Source: Rhodoferax koreense
GTDB taxonomy: Bacteria; Pseudomonadota; Gammaproteobacteria; Burkholderiales; Burkholderiaceae_C
Direction: 5' to 3'
DNA: 64,000 bases
Assembly (NCBI RefSeq): GCF_001955695.1
Contig: NZ_CP019236.1
Span: forward strand, 5,208,001 to 5,272,000
In this document: piece by piece, positions 44,885 through 54,674 of the stretch
Layout of the letters: every line of letters starts with the position of its first letter
How positions within the stretch are numbered: the stretch's first letter is position 1
Made by a program: the position numbers and the translations under genes
The notes under the pieces: generated by a model
The model's database searches: none
Told to the model about the DNA's origin: nothing
What the model saw: the letters and a program-made list of their open reading frames with translations, nothing else

Positions 44885-45331
44885 ATGGCCGACTACACCA
44901 AGACACCCGCAGAGATCGAGAACGACGCGCGCCAGGTCGGACGCGACGCGGCCAGTGCGGCCGAAGGCATCGCCAGCGAAGCCAAGGCCATCGGCGCCAA
45001 CACGGTGCAGTCGCTGCGCCCGGCCGTGGAGGACGCCAAAGCCACGGTCCGCGAGGCCGCCGACACCGCCAAGGGCCTGGCCAGCGATGCCAAGGAAATT
45101 GCGGGCGACGCCGTTGACAGCGCCACGGACTACGCCAGAACCACCGCCAAAAGCGTGGCCGACACCGCCAGCCAGAAGCTTGACCAGCTCAAGAGCAAAG
45201 CCGCCGACGCCCAGGCAGCCGCCGCGCAATACATTGCCGACGAGCCGATCAAGGCGGTGCTGGTCGGCGTCGCCGCCGGCGCCCTGCTCGCCACGCTGCT
45301 GCTCAATATCAACCGGCCGCGCCGTTTCTGA
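44885..45331 (+). CDS. DUF883-type (ElaB/YqjD-like) membrane-anchored protein
   Basis: 148 residues. An Ala/Lys/Asp-rich amphipathic helix (AEGIASEAKAIGANTVQSLRPAVEDAKATVREAADTAKG...) leads to a C-terminal anchor (AVLVGVAAGALLATLLLNI) and the RPRRF end. ElaB/YqjD proteins tether ribosomes to the membrane in stationary phase in E. coli; the role here is inferred only from the family. Confidence 0.8.
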   Translation: MADYTKTPAEIENDARQVGRDAASAAEGIASEAKAIGANTVQSLRPAVEDAKATVREAADTAKGLASDAKEIAGDAVDSATDYARTTAKSVADTASQKLDQLKSKAADAQAAAAQYIADEPIKAVLVGVAAGALLATLLLNINRPRRF

Positions 45332-45385
45332 CCCGTTGCGCCGCTGCGCGCCCGATCGACATACCCTGGACGGAGACCCTGCCCA

Positions 45386-45619
45386 ATGGATTTGACCAAC
45401 CACGTGATGACTGACCTGTTCGACCAGCTCGGCCTGCCGAGCAGCGAAGCGGAGATGACGCAATTCATCGCCGACCACCGCCCGTTGCCCGAGTCGGTGA
45501 AACTGGCCGATGCGCCCTTCTGGAGCAAGGGCCAGGCGCAGTTCCTGCGCGAGGAAATCAACGAAGACTCCGAATGGGCGCCCTTGGTGGACCAGCTCAA
45601 CACCAGCCTGCGCGCCTGA
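45386..45619 (+). CDS. DUF2789 family small protein
   Basis: A 77-residue acidic protein (MDLTNHVMTDLFDQLGLPSS...ADHRPLPESVKLADAPFWSKGQAQFLREEINEDSEWAPLVDQL) matching DUF2789 along its full length. The function is unknown. CGGAGA precedes the start. It lies 54 bp after the DUF883-type gene. Confidence 0.82.
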   Translation: MDLTNHVMTDLFDQLGLPSSEAEMTQFIADHRPLPESVKLADAPFWSKGQAQFLREEINEDSEWAPLVDQLNTSLRA

Positions 45620-45661
45620 GCCGCATCCACCGCAGAGCGACCCGTCGGGCGCGTGCTCCGT

Positions 45662-47110
45662 TCAAAGCGGAGGACGCGCCCTGCGCTGCGTCGCCAACGC
45701 GTTGACCCAGGCTGGCGCAAGTGCTGCGAGCATCAGCAGCGCCGCGACGGCGAAGGTGCCTCGCATGCCCGCGGACACCGCCTCCGGCCCCGCCGTGGCA
45801 ATGTCGGTCGTAGCGGCAAACGCGAACACGGCGCCCATCACCGACGCTCCGGTCACCAGGCCCAGATTGCGCGAGAGGGCCAACAGACCCGAGACCACGC
45901 CGCGCTGGGGCGGCTGCACGTCCATCATCACCGCCGTATTGTTGGCGGCCTGGAACAACTGGTAGCCGGGCGTGAGCACGGCGATGCCGGCGATGTAACC
46001 CGCCAGGCCGAAATGCATCGGCAGCATCGACAGCCCCGTGGCGCCCAGGCCCATGGCAACGAGGCCCACGGTGGCCATGGCCGGCGCGCCCCGTCGGTCC
46101 ACCAGACGCCCCGCCCAGACGCCGCTGAGCGCGGAGACCACCGGGCCGATCGCCATGACCAGCCCCAGACGGGCCGCGTCGAGGTCGAGGGCCCGCGACA
46201 GGTAGAACGGTCCGACCACCAGCGTGGCCATCATCACCGTCGAGACCAACACGTTCATGACCAGGCCGCCGCTCAGCACCCGGCTGCGAAAGGCCGCCAG
46301 CCGGATCAAGGGAAACGCCGCACGCGTCTCGAAGCGCACGAACAGCCCGAGGCCGGCTCCGGCCGACAGCAGCAGGGCGATGTTGAGCCGACCGAAATGG
46401 CCGCGTCCCATGGTCATCGCCAGCGCATAGGCCGCCAGCGTGAACGCAAGCAGCAGCGTACCCCCGTGGTCGAAGCCCGGCTTGCGCGCCGCAGGCAGCG
46501 CGGCGTCCGCGCGCAGGTGGTGCCGCGCAAGGCCCCAGGCCAGCAGGCCCAGTGGCAGGTTCACCAGGAAGATGGCGCGCCAGCCCAGCCCGGCGATCAG
46601 CACGCCGCCCAGCGAGGGGCCGAGCGCGGTCCCCACCGCCGACATGGTGCCCAGCAGGCCCATGGCGCTACCGGTGCGCTCCTTCGGCACGGTGTCGGCA
46701 ACGAAGGCCGTGGCCAGCGCCATCATCACCGCGGCGCCCAGCCCCTGCACCGCTCGTGCGGCCACCAGCAGCCATAGCGTGGGCGCCGCGCCGCAAAAGG
46801 CCGAGGCCGACGTGAACAGCAGAACGCCGGCCAGCAGCAGCCGGCGCCTGCCGACGATGTCGCCAAGCCGGCCGACGCTGACGATCAGCGTGGTGATGGC
46901 CAGCAGATAAGCCAGCACGATCCACTGCACCTGCTGGAAACTCGCGCCGAAGGCCTGCCCCATCGCCGGCAGGCCGACGTTGGCGATGCTGGTGCCCAGC
47001 GAAGCCAGCAACATGCACACGGCCAGGCTGGCCAGCGCGCCCCGCGGCGACACCGCCTCCACGGTGGCGCCGCTGTGCTGGACTGGATTCAGAACCCTTG
47101 ACTTTCCCAT
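45662..47110 (-). CDS. MFS transporter, DHA2 (EmrB/QacA) type
   Basis: A 482-aa drug-efflux-like permease with about 14 transmembrane helices. Motif A is GRLGDIVGRRRLLLAG. The motif-C-like stretch TALGPSLGGVLIAGLGWRAIFLVNLPLG is characteristic of multidrug exporters. The start at 47110 has AGGAG upstream. It is divergent from a LysR regulator across 137 bp, which probably controls it. Confidence 0.9.
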   Translation of the reverse strand: MGKSRVLNPVQHSGATVEAVSPRGALASLAVCMLLASLGTSIANVGLPAMGQAFGASFQQVQWIVLAYLLAITTLIVSVGRLGDIVGRRRLLLAGVLLFTSASAFCGAAPTLWLLVAARAVQGLGAAVMMALATAFVADTVPKERTGSAMGLLGTMSAVGTALGPSLGGVLIAGLGWRAIFLVNLPLGLLAWGLARHHLRADAALPAARKPGFDHGGTLLLAFTLAAYALAMTMGRGHFGRLNIALLLSAGAGLGLFVRFETRAAFPLIRLAAFRSRVLSGGLVMNVLVSTVMMATLVVGPFYLSRALDLDAARLGLVMAIGPVVSALSGVWAGRLVDRRGAPAMATVGLVAMGLGATGLSMLPMHFGLAGYIAGIAVLTPGYQLFQAANNTAVMMDVQPPQRGVVSGLLALSRNLGLVTGASVMGAVFAFAATTDIATAGPEAVSAGMRGTFAVAALLMLAALAPAWVNALATQRRARPPL

Positions 47111-47247
47111 CGATCCATCTCCTGTTGACGCCCGGATCGGGCCTGCGGCAAGCCTAGGGTTTTGTGTCGCATCGCGGAAGGCGCCACCGACGCACTGTGT
47201 CCATGCGTTCAACGCCATGCCACCACCCGATGCGGTATGGTTCGCGC

Positions 47248-48162
47248 ATGAGCCTCCCCGATCTCAACCTGCTCGTGACGTTGGACGTGCTGCTTGCGGA
47301 ATGCAGCGTGGCCGGGGCCGCGCGGCGCCTGCGGCTCAGCCCGTCGGCCATGAGCCGCGCACTCGCACGGCTGCGCGAAACCACGGGCGATCCGCTGCTG
47401 GTGCGCGCCGGCCGCGGCCTGGTGCCCACGCCGCGCGCCGTGGCCTTGCGCGAACAGGTGCACTTGCTGGTGCAATCCGGCGAGGCGGTGTTACGGCCCG
47501 CGAACCAGCTCAAGCTCGCGCAACTGTCGCGCACCTTCACGCTGCGCACCAGCGATGGCTTCGTGGAGAACTTCGGGCCGGCCCTGCTCGCGCGCATCGG
47601 CAAGGAAGCGCCCGGCGTGCGCCTGCATTTCGTGCAGAAATCCGACAAGGACAGCGCGCCTTTGCGCGATGGCCTTGTCGACCTGGAAACCGGGGTGGTC
47701 GGCAAGGGTGCCGCGCCCGAGCTGCGCCTGCAGGCCCTGTTCCGCGACCGCTTCATCGGCGTGGTTCGTGCGGGCCACCCGCTCGTCGAAGGCGAGCTCA
47801 CGCCCGCGCGTTATGCGGCCGGGCGGCACATCGGGATCACGCGGCGTGGATTGGACAAGGGGCCGGTCGATCAAGCCCTGCTGCCGCTGGGCCTGGCACG
47901 CGACGTCGTCACGCTCGTCGGCGGCTTCGCCACCGCGCTGGCACTCGTGCGCGCCTCCGATCTCGTCGCCAGCGTGCCAGAGAGGCACACCGGCAGCCTG
48001 CGCACCGGCCTGCACAGTTTTGCCCTGCCCTTCGACATGCCGGAAATCACCGTATCGATGCTGTGGCACCCGCGGCTGGACGCCGATCCCGCGCATCGAT
48101 GGCTGCGCGGCTGCGTGCGCGAGGCCTGCGCGGCAGACGCACCAGCCACGCAGTCGGTGTGA
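47248..48162 (+). CDS. LysR-family regulator, NodD-like branch
   Basis: 304 residues. The wHTH is MSLPDLNLLVTLDVLLAECSVAGAARRLRLSPSAMSRALARLRETTGDPLLVRAGRGLVPTPRA; the effector domain follows. The LNLL..LDVLL..RSVTRAA pattern is that of the NodD/PcpR-like group. The start at 47248 trims a 28-residue extension without family similarity. It is divergent from the MFS gene and is its likely regulator. Confidence 0.9.
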   Translation: MSLPDLNLLVTLDVLLAECSVAGAARRLRLSPSAMSRALARLRETTGDPLLVRAGRGLVPTPRAVALREQVHLLVQSGEAVLRPANQLKLAQLSRTFTLRTSDGFVENFGPALLARIGKEAPGVRLHFVQKSDKDSAPLRDGLVDLETGVVGKGAAPELRLQALFRDRFIGVVRAGHPLVEGELTPARYAAGRHIGITRRGLDKGPVDQALLPLGLARDVVTLVGGFATALALVRASDLVASVPERHTGSLRTGLHSFALPFDMPEITVSMLWHPRLDADPAHRWLRGCVREACAADAPATQSV

Positions 48163-48171
48163 AAGACCTCG

Positions 48172-48648
48172 TCAGTGGTGATGCCCGTGCTCGCCATGCA
48201 CGTGACGGTGCGTGATCTCTTCCGCCGAGGCTTCGCGCACGTCCGTCACGGTCAATGAGAACTTCAACGCCTGGCCGGCATAAGGATGGTTGGCGTCGAG
48301 CAGCACCACCGGGCCCTTGATCTTGACCACGCGGAACGCGCGTTCCTGGCCGTCGTCGCCGGTGCCGCGCAGCGTCCCGCCGACCTTGACACCGGCGGGG
48401 AACTGGCTGCGCGGAATGGTGGTGGTCAGGCTTTCGTCGCGTTGGCCGAAGGCGTCGGCGGGCTGCAGCAGCACCGTGGTCGAGAAGCCCGGCTCCTGGC
48501 CGTCGAGCGCCGCTTCGATCTTGGGGAAGGTGTTGTCGTAGCCACCGTGCAGGTAGACCATCGGCGCCTTGCTTTCCTCGACGAGTTGGCCCTGGGCATT
48601 GGCCACCTTGTAGCGCAAGGTGACGACGGTGTCTTTGGTGATTTTCAT
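48172..48648 (-). CDS. FKBP-type peptidyl-prolyl isomerase, SlyD-like
   Basis: 158 residues: the FKBP strands (MKITKDTVVTLRYKVANAQGQLVEES; YLHGGYDNTFPKIEAALDGQEPG), the insert-in-flap chaperone domain (residues ~65-125; ANHPYAGQALKFSLTVTDVREAS) and a histidine-rich tail (HRHVHGEHGHHH) able to bind nickel or other metals, as in SlyD. The stop is 9 bp from the convergent LysR stop. Confidence 0.9.
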   Translation of the reverse strand: MKITKDTVVTLRYKVANAQGQLVEESKAPMVYLHGGYDNTFPKIEAALDGQEPGFSTTVLLQPADAFGQRDESLTTTIPRSQFPAGVKVGGTLRGTGDDGQERAFRVVKIKGPVVLLDANHPYAGQALKFSLTVTDVREASAEEITHRHVHGEHGHHH

Positions 48649-48712
48649 GTTGAGGTTCGGTTTTCTCCGGCGCCACCGCCGGGCTGGGCGCGATTGTCGC
48701 CCAGCTTGCGCA

Positions 48713-49780
48713 TCACACCGGGAGGGCGGGCGCGGCCTCGGGCCGCTCCTCGCGCCCGCCCGGGTGCCGCGCGAACCGCGCCGGGTCGCGGCCGTGCACC
48801 GGGGCGGCCTCGTCGAAGGACCAGCCGCCGAACTGCGTGCGGCGGTAATCGGCCATGGTCTGCGCGATCTCGGCCTGGGTGTTCATGACGAACGGGCCGT
48901 ACTGCGCCACCGGCTCGGCGATCGGCCGCCCCTGCAGCATCAGGAACTCGGCGACTTCGGCACCGGTGTTGACGATGCCGACGTCCACCTGCGCGCGAAC
49001 CTCGATGGCGGCATGCCGGTCCACGGCTTCACCGGCAACGCTGACCGCATCTCCCTTGAAGAAATACAGGTTGCGGCGCGTGGCCTCGCCCGCGGCGGCG
49101 GGCAGCGTCCAGCGTGCGCCGGGCTCGAGGCGCAGCGTCCAGATGGCGACGTCGGATTCGGCCTGCGCGGCCCAGGAATCGGGCGGCGGCGCGAGCGGCT
49201 GCACCGCCTCGACCGAAGCCTGCAGCCGCCCGGCGATGACCGCCACCTCGGTGCGCCGACCGGCGGCGTCCACGGCGACATGGCGCGGGATGTCGTGCGA
49301 CCAGAACATGGTGAAGTGCGGGTCGGCCATCTTGTTGCGCGCGGGCAGGTTCAGCCAGATCTGGAACAGCTCCAGCGGGTTCGGCGCCGTCTGGTCGAGC
49401 AACGGGAACATCTCGGAATGGACCACGCCCCGGCCGGCGGTGAGCCACTGCACATCGCCCTGGCCGAATCGCGCCGTCGCACCCAGCGAATCGGCGTGGT
49501 CGATCAGCCCCTTGCGCACGATGGTCACGGTTTCGAAGCCGCGGTGCGGATGCGGCGGGAAGCCCGGCACCTGTTCGCCGTGGTACATGCTCCAACCGTC
49601 CTTGCGGCTGAAGTCCTGGCCGATGTCGCGCCCGGCGAGCGAGGCGGCCGGGCCCAGCTCGGCATTGGCCACGGGATAGGCGTCGTCGTGGTAGGCGCAG
49701 AACAGGAAGGGGTCGATCGTGGCCCACGGGAAACCGAGGGCTTTGATCTGAAGAATGGCTGGGTTCGCTGGGTTGGACAT
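48713..49780 (-). CDS. Pirin family protein
   Basis: A 355-aa bicupin. The metal site of the N-terminal cupin is FPPHPHRGFETVTIV plus GRGVVHSEM (two His, His, Glu). Some bacterial pirins are quercetinases; others modulate metabolic enzymes. The C-terminal ~45 residues (GGWSFDEAAPVHGRDPARFARHPGGREERPE) follow the usual pirin end. The start at 49780 matches the family; upstream codons are not conserved. Confidence 0.92.
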   Translation of the reverse strand: MSNPANPAILQIKALGFPWATIDPFLFCAYHDDAYPVANAELGPAASLAGRDIGQDFSRKDGWSMYHGEQVPGFPPHPHRGFETVTIVRKGLIDHADSLGATARFGQGDVQWLTAGRGVVHSEMFPLLDQTAPNPLELFQIWLNLPARNKMADPHFTMFWSHDIPRHVAVDAAGRRTEVAVIAGRLQASVEAVQPLAPPPDSWAAQAESDVAIWTLRLEPGARWTLPAAAGEATRRNLYFFKGDAVSVAGEAVDRHAAIEVRAQVDVGIVNTGAEVAEFLMLQGRPIAEPVAQYGPFVMNTQAEIAQTMADYRRTQFGGWSFDEAAPVHGRDPARFARHPGGREERPEAAPALPV

Positions 49781-49924
49781 GGTTTGGCTTTCTGTGCGTG
49801 GGGCCGGCAAGCTGGCACCGGCGGCATGAGCCAAGCATATCGGGGTGAAAGCCCGTCGATCAAGCGACCGCGGCACGGCGCCGGCGGGACGGTGCGTCTC
49901 GCCAGCGTGGCCAATGCGGCCACT

Positions 49925-50341
49925 TCACACGGCAGGCGCTGGCTCGACCATCACCATCCACATGACGCCGAAGCGGTCGACCAGCATGCCGAAGCTTTCG
50001 GAAAAGAAGGTCTTCGCCAGCGGCATCTCGACACGGCCGCCCTCGGACAGCGCGTTGAAGAACTTCTCCGCCTCGGCCGGGTCCCGGGTCGGCAGCGACA
50101 GTGCAAAGCCCTGGAAATTGGACTGGCCCGAGCAGCGCCCGTCGGAGGCCATCACCATGCCCTCGCCGATGCGCAGGTTGGCATGCATCACCTTGTGGGC
50201 CGAGCCCGGCGGGCAGCTCGCGGGATCGGGGCTTTCGGTGTAGCGCAACAGCATGGTGATCTCGGCGCCGACCGCCTGGGTGTAGAACTGCAGCGCCTCT
50301 TCGGTGCGACCTTCGAAGAACAGATAGGGTTGGACAGGCAT
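49925..50341 (-). CDS. VOC-superfamily protein, PhnB/glyoxalase-like
   Basis: A 138-aa protein of the PhnB-like vicinal-oxygen-chelate group: MPVQPYLFFEGRTEEALQFYTQAVGAE, LRIGEGMVMASD, FFSESFGMLVDRFGVMWMVMV. It lacks some of the metal ligands of true glyoxalase I. The role is unknown. AGGAG lies just before the ATG. It is on the same strand as the pirin gene, 144 bp upstream of it. Confidence 0.87.
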   Translation of the reverse strand: MPVQPYLFFEGRTEEALQFYTQAVGAEITMLLRYTESPDPASCPPGSAHKVMHANLRIGEGMVMASDGRCSGQSNFQGFALSLPTRDPAEAEKFFNALSEGGRVEMPLAKTFFSESFGMLVDRFGVMWMVMVEPAPAV

Positions 50342-50565
50342 GGTGCTCCTCCTTGGGGCCTGGATGGATGGGATGCCGATGATGCGTCGGTTGCGGTGCC
50401 CCGTTGTGACCGGATGTGACGGACGTTGCCGCCGGTCGGCCACGCGGGCGTGAGGGCGTGCAGGGAACTGGTCCTACAGACAGGCCCGGCCAGGGCGGTT
50501 AGCGTGCACTTTTGGCACGGCGGCGGTCCCGCCGCCGATGCAGCATTTGATCTTCGGGAGATTTT

Positions 50566-53157
50566 GTGCCGATCCATGACCGCGATCCTCGCGCCTCCAG
50601 CCAGCCCAGCCTGTCGCGCCCCGCCTCTTCGCCAGGCAGCCTGCGCCAGGGTACGTCGCGTCCTTCGCGGCCCGTGCCCATCCAGCGCATCGCCAAGCCG
50701 CCGCGCAAATCACGCGCACCGGTCGGGTTCGGCGTGCTGCTGGTCGCCATCGGCATCGGCCTTGGGGCGGCCGGTGCGTGGTTGCTCGCGTTGGGCGGCT
50801 CCTGGTACTACGTGCTCGCCGCGCTGGGCTTCGTGGCCAGCGGCGTGCTGCTGGCCCAGCGCCGGCGTACGGCCCTGTGGATCTACGCGCTGTTGGTCAC
50901 ACTCACGCTGGCATGGTCGCTGTGGGAGTCCGGGCTCGACTGGTGGCCGCTGGCTGCGCGCAACGACGTGCTGTTCGTGCTCGGCCTGCTGCTGCTCACG
51001 CCCTGGGTGACACGCCCGCTGGCCCAGGAAAGACTCGGCATGGGCGGCGGGCGGGGCGCGCTCGGCGCGGCATTGGGCCTGTGTGCGGTGGTATCGGTCG
51101 CCTCCTGGTTTCATGACGCCCACGAGGTGACCGGCACCTTGCCGGCGCCGATCGCCTCGGCGCCCGGCGCAGCCACCGCAGGCGCCTCGGAACCCGCCGG
51201 GGAATGGCGCGCCTATGGCGGCGCGCCCGGTGGCCAGCGTTATGCGGCGATTTCGCAGATCACACCGCAGAACGTCGACCAGTTGCGGCCCGCGTGGCAA
51301 TACCGCACCGGCGACATGCGCGGCCGGCCGGGCGATCCGGTGGAGACGACCTTCCAGGTCACGCCGCTGAAGATCGGCAACAGCCTGTTCCTCTGCACGC
51401 CGCATCAGTCGGTGATTGCGCTGAACGCCACCACCGGCGCCGAACTCTGGCGCTACGACCCTCAGATCCAGAGCCCGCTGGCGCTGCAGCATCTCACCTG
51501 CCGTGGCCTGTCGTACCAGGCCGCGCCATCGGCACCATCCATCGCCGTCCAGCCGACCGCCCCTGCACCGGCGCGCCTGGCGGTCTCCAACCAGGCCACG
51601 CTGCCCGAAGCCGCCTCCACCGCACGCAGCACCGCGAGTTGCCCGGCCAAGCTGTTCATGCCGACGGCGGACGGCCGCGTGATCGCGCTCAACCCCGACA
51701 CCGGCGCGGTGTGCAGCAACTTCGGCGGCGGCCGCGGCCAGATCGACCTGTGGGCGCACATGCCCAACCTCAAGCCCGGCGCCTACTACTCGACGTCTCC
51801 GGTGGTGGTGACGGCGAAGCTCATCATCGTCGGCGGCACGGTACTCGACAACGTGTCGACCACCGAGCAGTCGGGCGTGATCCGTGCCTACGACATCGAG
51901 ACCGGCGCACTGGTGTGGAACTGGGATTCGGGCAACCCCGACGCCACCGAACCCATCGCGCCGGGCCAGCGCTACACGCCGAACTCGCCCAACAGCTGGT
52001 CGATCTCGAGTGTGGACGAGGCGCTCGGCCTGGTCTACGTGCCGCTGGGCAACCAGCCGCCCGACCAGTGGGGCGGCGACCGCAGTGCCTCGGTGGAGAA
52101 ATTCTCCAGCGCGATCGTGGCGCTCGACCTGGCCACCGGCAAGGTGCGCTGGCACTTCCAGACCGTGCACCACGACCTGTGGGACTACGACGTGCCGGCC
52201 CAGCCGAGCCTCGTGGACCTGAACGTCAACGGGACGATGGTGCCCGCACTCGTGCAACCGACCAAGCAGGGCGAACTGTTCGTGCTCGACCGCCGCACCG
52301 GTGCGCCGGTGCTGCCCGTGGCCGAACACCCTGCACCCCAAGGCGCGGCCGCGGGCGACAGGAGCGCGCCGACCCAGCCGCGTTCCACGCTGTCGTTCGA
52401 CCCGCCGCCGCTGACCGGCGCCGCCATGTGGGGCGCCACGATGTTCGACCAGCTGGCCTGCCGCATCGCATTCCACCGGCTGCGCTACGACGGCCGCTTC
52501 ACGCCGCCCTCGACCCAGGGCTCGCTGATCTACCCGGGCAACTTCGGCGTGTTCAACTGGGGCGGTGTGGCCATCGATCCGCAACGCCAGATGGTGTTCG
52601 CCACGCCCACCTACCTGGCGTTCACCTCGCGGCTCGTGCCGCGGCCCGACGCGAAGAAGCTGATGGTGCAGTCGCCCGGCGATCCCAAGGGCGACCTGCC
52701 CGCGCTCAACGAGAATTTCGGCGCACCCTTCGCCGTGAAGCTGGCGCCGTTCCTGTCGCCGCTCGGTGTGCCCTGCCAGCAGCCGCCCTGGGGCTACGTG
52801 GCCGGTGCCGACCTGCGCACGGGCCAGGTCGCGTGGATGCACAGGAACGGCACGGTGCGCGACCAGGCGCCGCTGCCCCTGCCTTTCAGGATGGGCGTGC
52901 CCAACCTCGGCGGGCCGGTGGTCACGGCCGGCGGCGTGGCGTTCCTGTCGGGCACGATCGACTACTACGTGCGCGCCTACGACGTGAGCACGGGCCAGCA
53001 GCTGTGGCAGAGCCGATTGCCCGCAGGCGGGCAGGCGACACCGATGAGCTATCTGGGAGCAGACGGACGCCAGTATGTGCTGGTGGTGGCCGGCGGCCAT
53101 GGCTCGCTCGGCACGAAGGCCGGGGACTATGTGATCGCCTACGCGCTGCCGAAGTGA
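50566..53157 (+). CDS. gcd: Membrane-bound PQQ-dependent dehydrogenase, glucose dehydrogenase type
   Basis: Oxidises glucose (or a related polyol) in the periplasm and passes electrons to ubiquinone. The 863 residues comprise a ~50-aa basic N-terminal extension, five transmembrane helices (VGFGVLLVAIGIGLGAAGAWLL ... GAALGLCAVVSVASW) and an eight-bladed propeller from ~215 on. The PQQ site includes TTFQVTPLKIGNSLFLCTPHQ. VRWHFQTVHHDLWDYDVPAQPSLVD is the Gcd-type conserved segment. E. coli Gcd is 796 aa. A quinate dehydrogenase of the same family is the main alternative. No pqq synthesis genes are in the window. Confidence 0.87.
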   Translation: MPIHDRDPRASSQPSLSRPASSPGSLRQGTSRPSRPVPIQRIAKPPRKSRAPVGFGVLLVAIGIGLGAAGAWLLALGGSWYYVLAALGFVASGVLLAQRRRTALWIYALLVTLTLAWSLWESGLDWWPLAARNDVLFVLGLLLLTPWVTRPLAQERLGMGGGRGALGAALGLCAVVSVASWFHDAHEVTGTLPAPIASAPGAATAGASEPAGEWRAYGGAPGGQRYAAISQITPQNVDQLRPAWQYRTGDMRGRPGDPVETTFQVTPLKIGNSLFLCTPHQSVIALNATTGAELWRYDPQIQSPLALQHLTCRGLSYQAAPSAPSIAVQPTAPAPARLAVSNQATLPEAASTARSTASCPAKLFMPTADGRVIALNPDTGAVCSNFGGGRGQIDLWAHMPNLKPGAYYSTSPVVVTAKLIIVGGTVLDNVSTTEQSGVIRAYDIETGALVWNWDSGNPDATEPIAPGQRYTPNSPNSWSISSVDEALGLVYVPLGNQPPDQWGGDRSASVEKFSSAIVALDLATGKVRWHFQTVHHDLWDYDVPAQPSLVDLNVNGTMVPALVQPTKQGELFVLDRRTGAPVLPVAEHPAPQGAAAGDRSAPTQPRSTLSFDPPPLTGAAMWGATMFDQLACRIAFHRLRYDGRFTPPSTQGSLIYPGNFGVFNWGGVAIDPQRQMVFATPTYLAFTSRLVPRPDAKKLMVQSPGDPKGDLPALNENFGAPFAVKLAPFLSPLGVPCQQPPWGYVAGADLRTGQVAWMHRNGTVRDQAPLPLPFRMGVPNLGGPVVTAGGVAFLSGTIDYYVRAYDVSTGQQLWQSRLPAGGQATPMSYLGADGRQYVLVVAGGHGSLGTKAGDYVIAYALPK

Positions 53158-53188
53158 TCGGGCACGGCCCAGCCAGGCCCGGCAGCCG

Positions 53189-54661
53189 TCAGTCCAGCGT
53201 GCCTTGGCAGAGGTACTTGGTGTGCATGTACTCGTCGATGCCGTGCACCGAGCCTTCGCGCCCGTAGCCCGAATCCTTCACGCCGCCGAATGGTGCGGCT
53301 TCGGCCGCCAGGGCACCTTCGTTGATGCCGACTATGCCGCATTCGAGCGCATCGGCCAGCCGCCAGATGCGGCGCACGTCGTTCGAGTAGAAATACGCGG
53401 CCAGCCCGAAAGGCGTGGCGTTCGCGGCCGCGACGACTTCGGCCTCGGTCTCGAAGCGGGTGATGGGTGCCACCGGGCCGAAGGTCTCCTCGCAGGAGCA
53501 GGCCATGCTGGCCGTGGCATCGACCAGTACCGTCGGTGCGAAGTAGTTCGCCCCCAGCGCGGGCAGGCGAAGACCGCCGGCCACCACGCGGGCACCGCCG
53601 GCCACTGCGTCCTGCACGTGGCGCTCGATTTTCTCGATGGCGCGGGCGTTGATCATCGGGCCGATCTGCGAGGCCGGATCGGTGGCCGGGCCGACCACCA
53701 GCGCGGCCACGCGCGCGGCCAGCTTTTCCACGAAAGCACCATGCACGCCGGCCTGCACGTAGATGCGGTTCGGGCAGACGCAGGTCTGCCCCCCGTTCCT
53801 GAACTTGGACACCATCAGGCCTTCGACCGCCGCGTCCACGTCGGCATCGTCGAACACGATGAAGGGCGCGTTGCCGCCGAGTTCGAGCGAGAGCTTCTTC
53901 AGCGTGTCGGCCGAACGTCGGGCCAGGTGTTTGCCCACCGGCGTGGACCCCGTGAAGGTGATCTTGCGCACGCGTGGATCGTCGAGCCACACATCCACCA
54001 CTTCGGGCGTGCGCTCGCGTGAGGCCGTGACGATGTTGAGCACGCCCGGGGGCACGCCGGCCTCCTGTGCCAGCTTGACCAGCGCCAGAGAGGTCAGCGG
54101 CGTGTCTTCCGCAGGCTTGCAGACCACGGTACAGCCGGCGGCCAGTGCCGGCGCGATCTTGCGCGCGATCATGGCGGCCGGGAAATTCCAGGGCGTGATG
54201 GCGGCGATCACGCCCACCGGTTCCTTCAGGGCGAACATGCGCCGACCCGGCACCGGCGCGGGAATGATGTCGCCACCGGCGCGCGTGGCCTCCTCGGCGA
54301 ACCATTCCACGTAGCTGGCGGCGTAGAGCACTTCGCCCTTGCCTTCGGCCAGCGGCTTGCCTTGCTCGCGCGAGATCAGCCGCCCCAGGTCTTCCTGGTG
54401 CGCGACGATCAGGTCGTTCCAGCGCTTGATGATCTGGGCGCGCTGCTTGGCCGGCACCTTGCGCCAGCCGGCGAAGGCGGCATGGGCCGCATCCACCGCG
54501 GCGCGGGCGTCGGCGGCCGTGCCGTTGGGCACGCTGGCGAAGACGAGGTTGTTGGCGGGGTCGCTCACGTCCAGGCGGCGGGCGTCGCTGGCCTCGCACC
54601 ATTCGCCACCGATGAAATGGCGGCCGGGCAGGAGGTCTTGGCGTTGAAGAGAAAGTGGCAT
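53189..54661 (-). CDS. NAD(P)-dependent succinate-semialdehyde dehydrogenase family
   Basis: A 490-aa aldehyde dehydrogenase of the GabD type: ITPWNFPAAMIARKIAPALAAGCTVVCKPAEDTPL, the glutamate in LELGGNAPFIVFDDAD, the catalytic cysteine in NGGQTCVCPNRIYV and CSCEETFGPVAPI. The C-terminal PFGGVKDSGYGREGS is also typical. The start used is ATG 54661, 13 bp after the upstream stop; ATG 54700 would overlap that gene. It is the last gene of the eight-gene operon and probably oxidises a C4 or C5 semialdehyde from the pathway. Confidence 0.92.
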   Translation of the reverse strand: MPLSLQRQDLLPGRHFIGGEWCEASDARRLDVSDPANNLVFASVPNGTAADARAAVDAAHAAFAGWRKVPAKQRAQIIKRWNDLIVAHQEDLGRLISREQGKPLAEGKGEVLYAASYVEWFAEEATRAGGDIIPAPVPGRRMFALKEPVGVIAAITPWNFPAAMIARKIAPALAAGCTVVCKPAEDTPLTSLALVKLAQEAGVPPGVLNIVTASRERTPEVVDVWLDDPRVRKITFTGSTPVGKHLARRSADTLKKLSLELGGNAPFIVFDDADVDAAVEGLMVSKFRNGGQTCVCPNRIYVQAGVHGAFVEKLAARVAALVVGPATDPASQIGPMINARAIEKIERHVQDAVAGGARVVAGGLRLPALGANYFAPTVLVDATASMACSCEETFGPVAPITRFETEAEVVAAANATPFGLAAYFYSNDVRRIWRLADALECGIVGINEGALAAEAAPFGGVKDSGYGREGSVHGIDEYMHTKYLCQGTLD

Positions 54662-54674
54662 GGTCGGTTCTGTT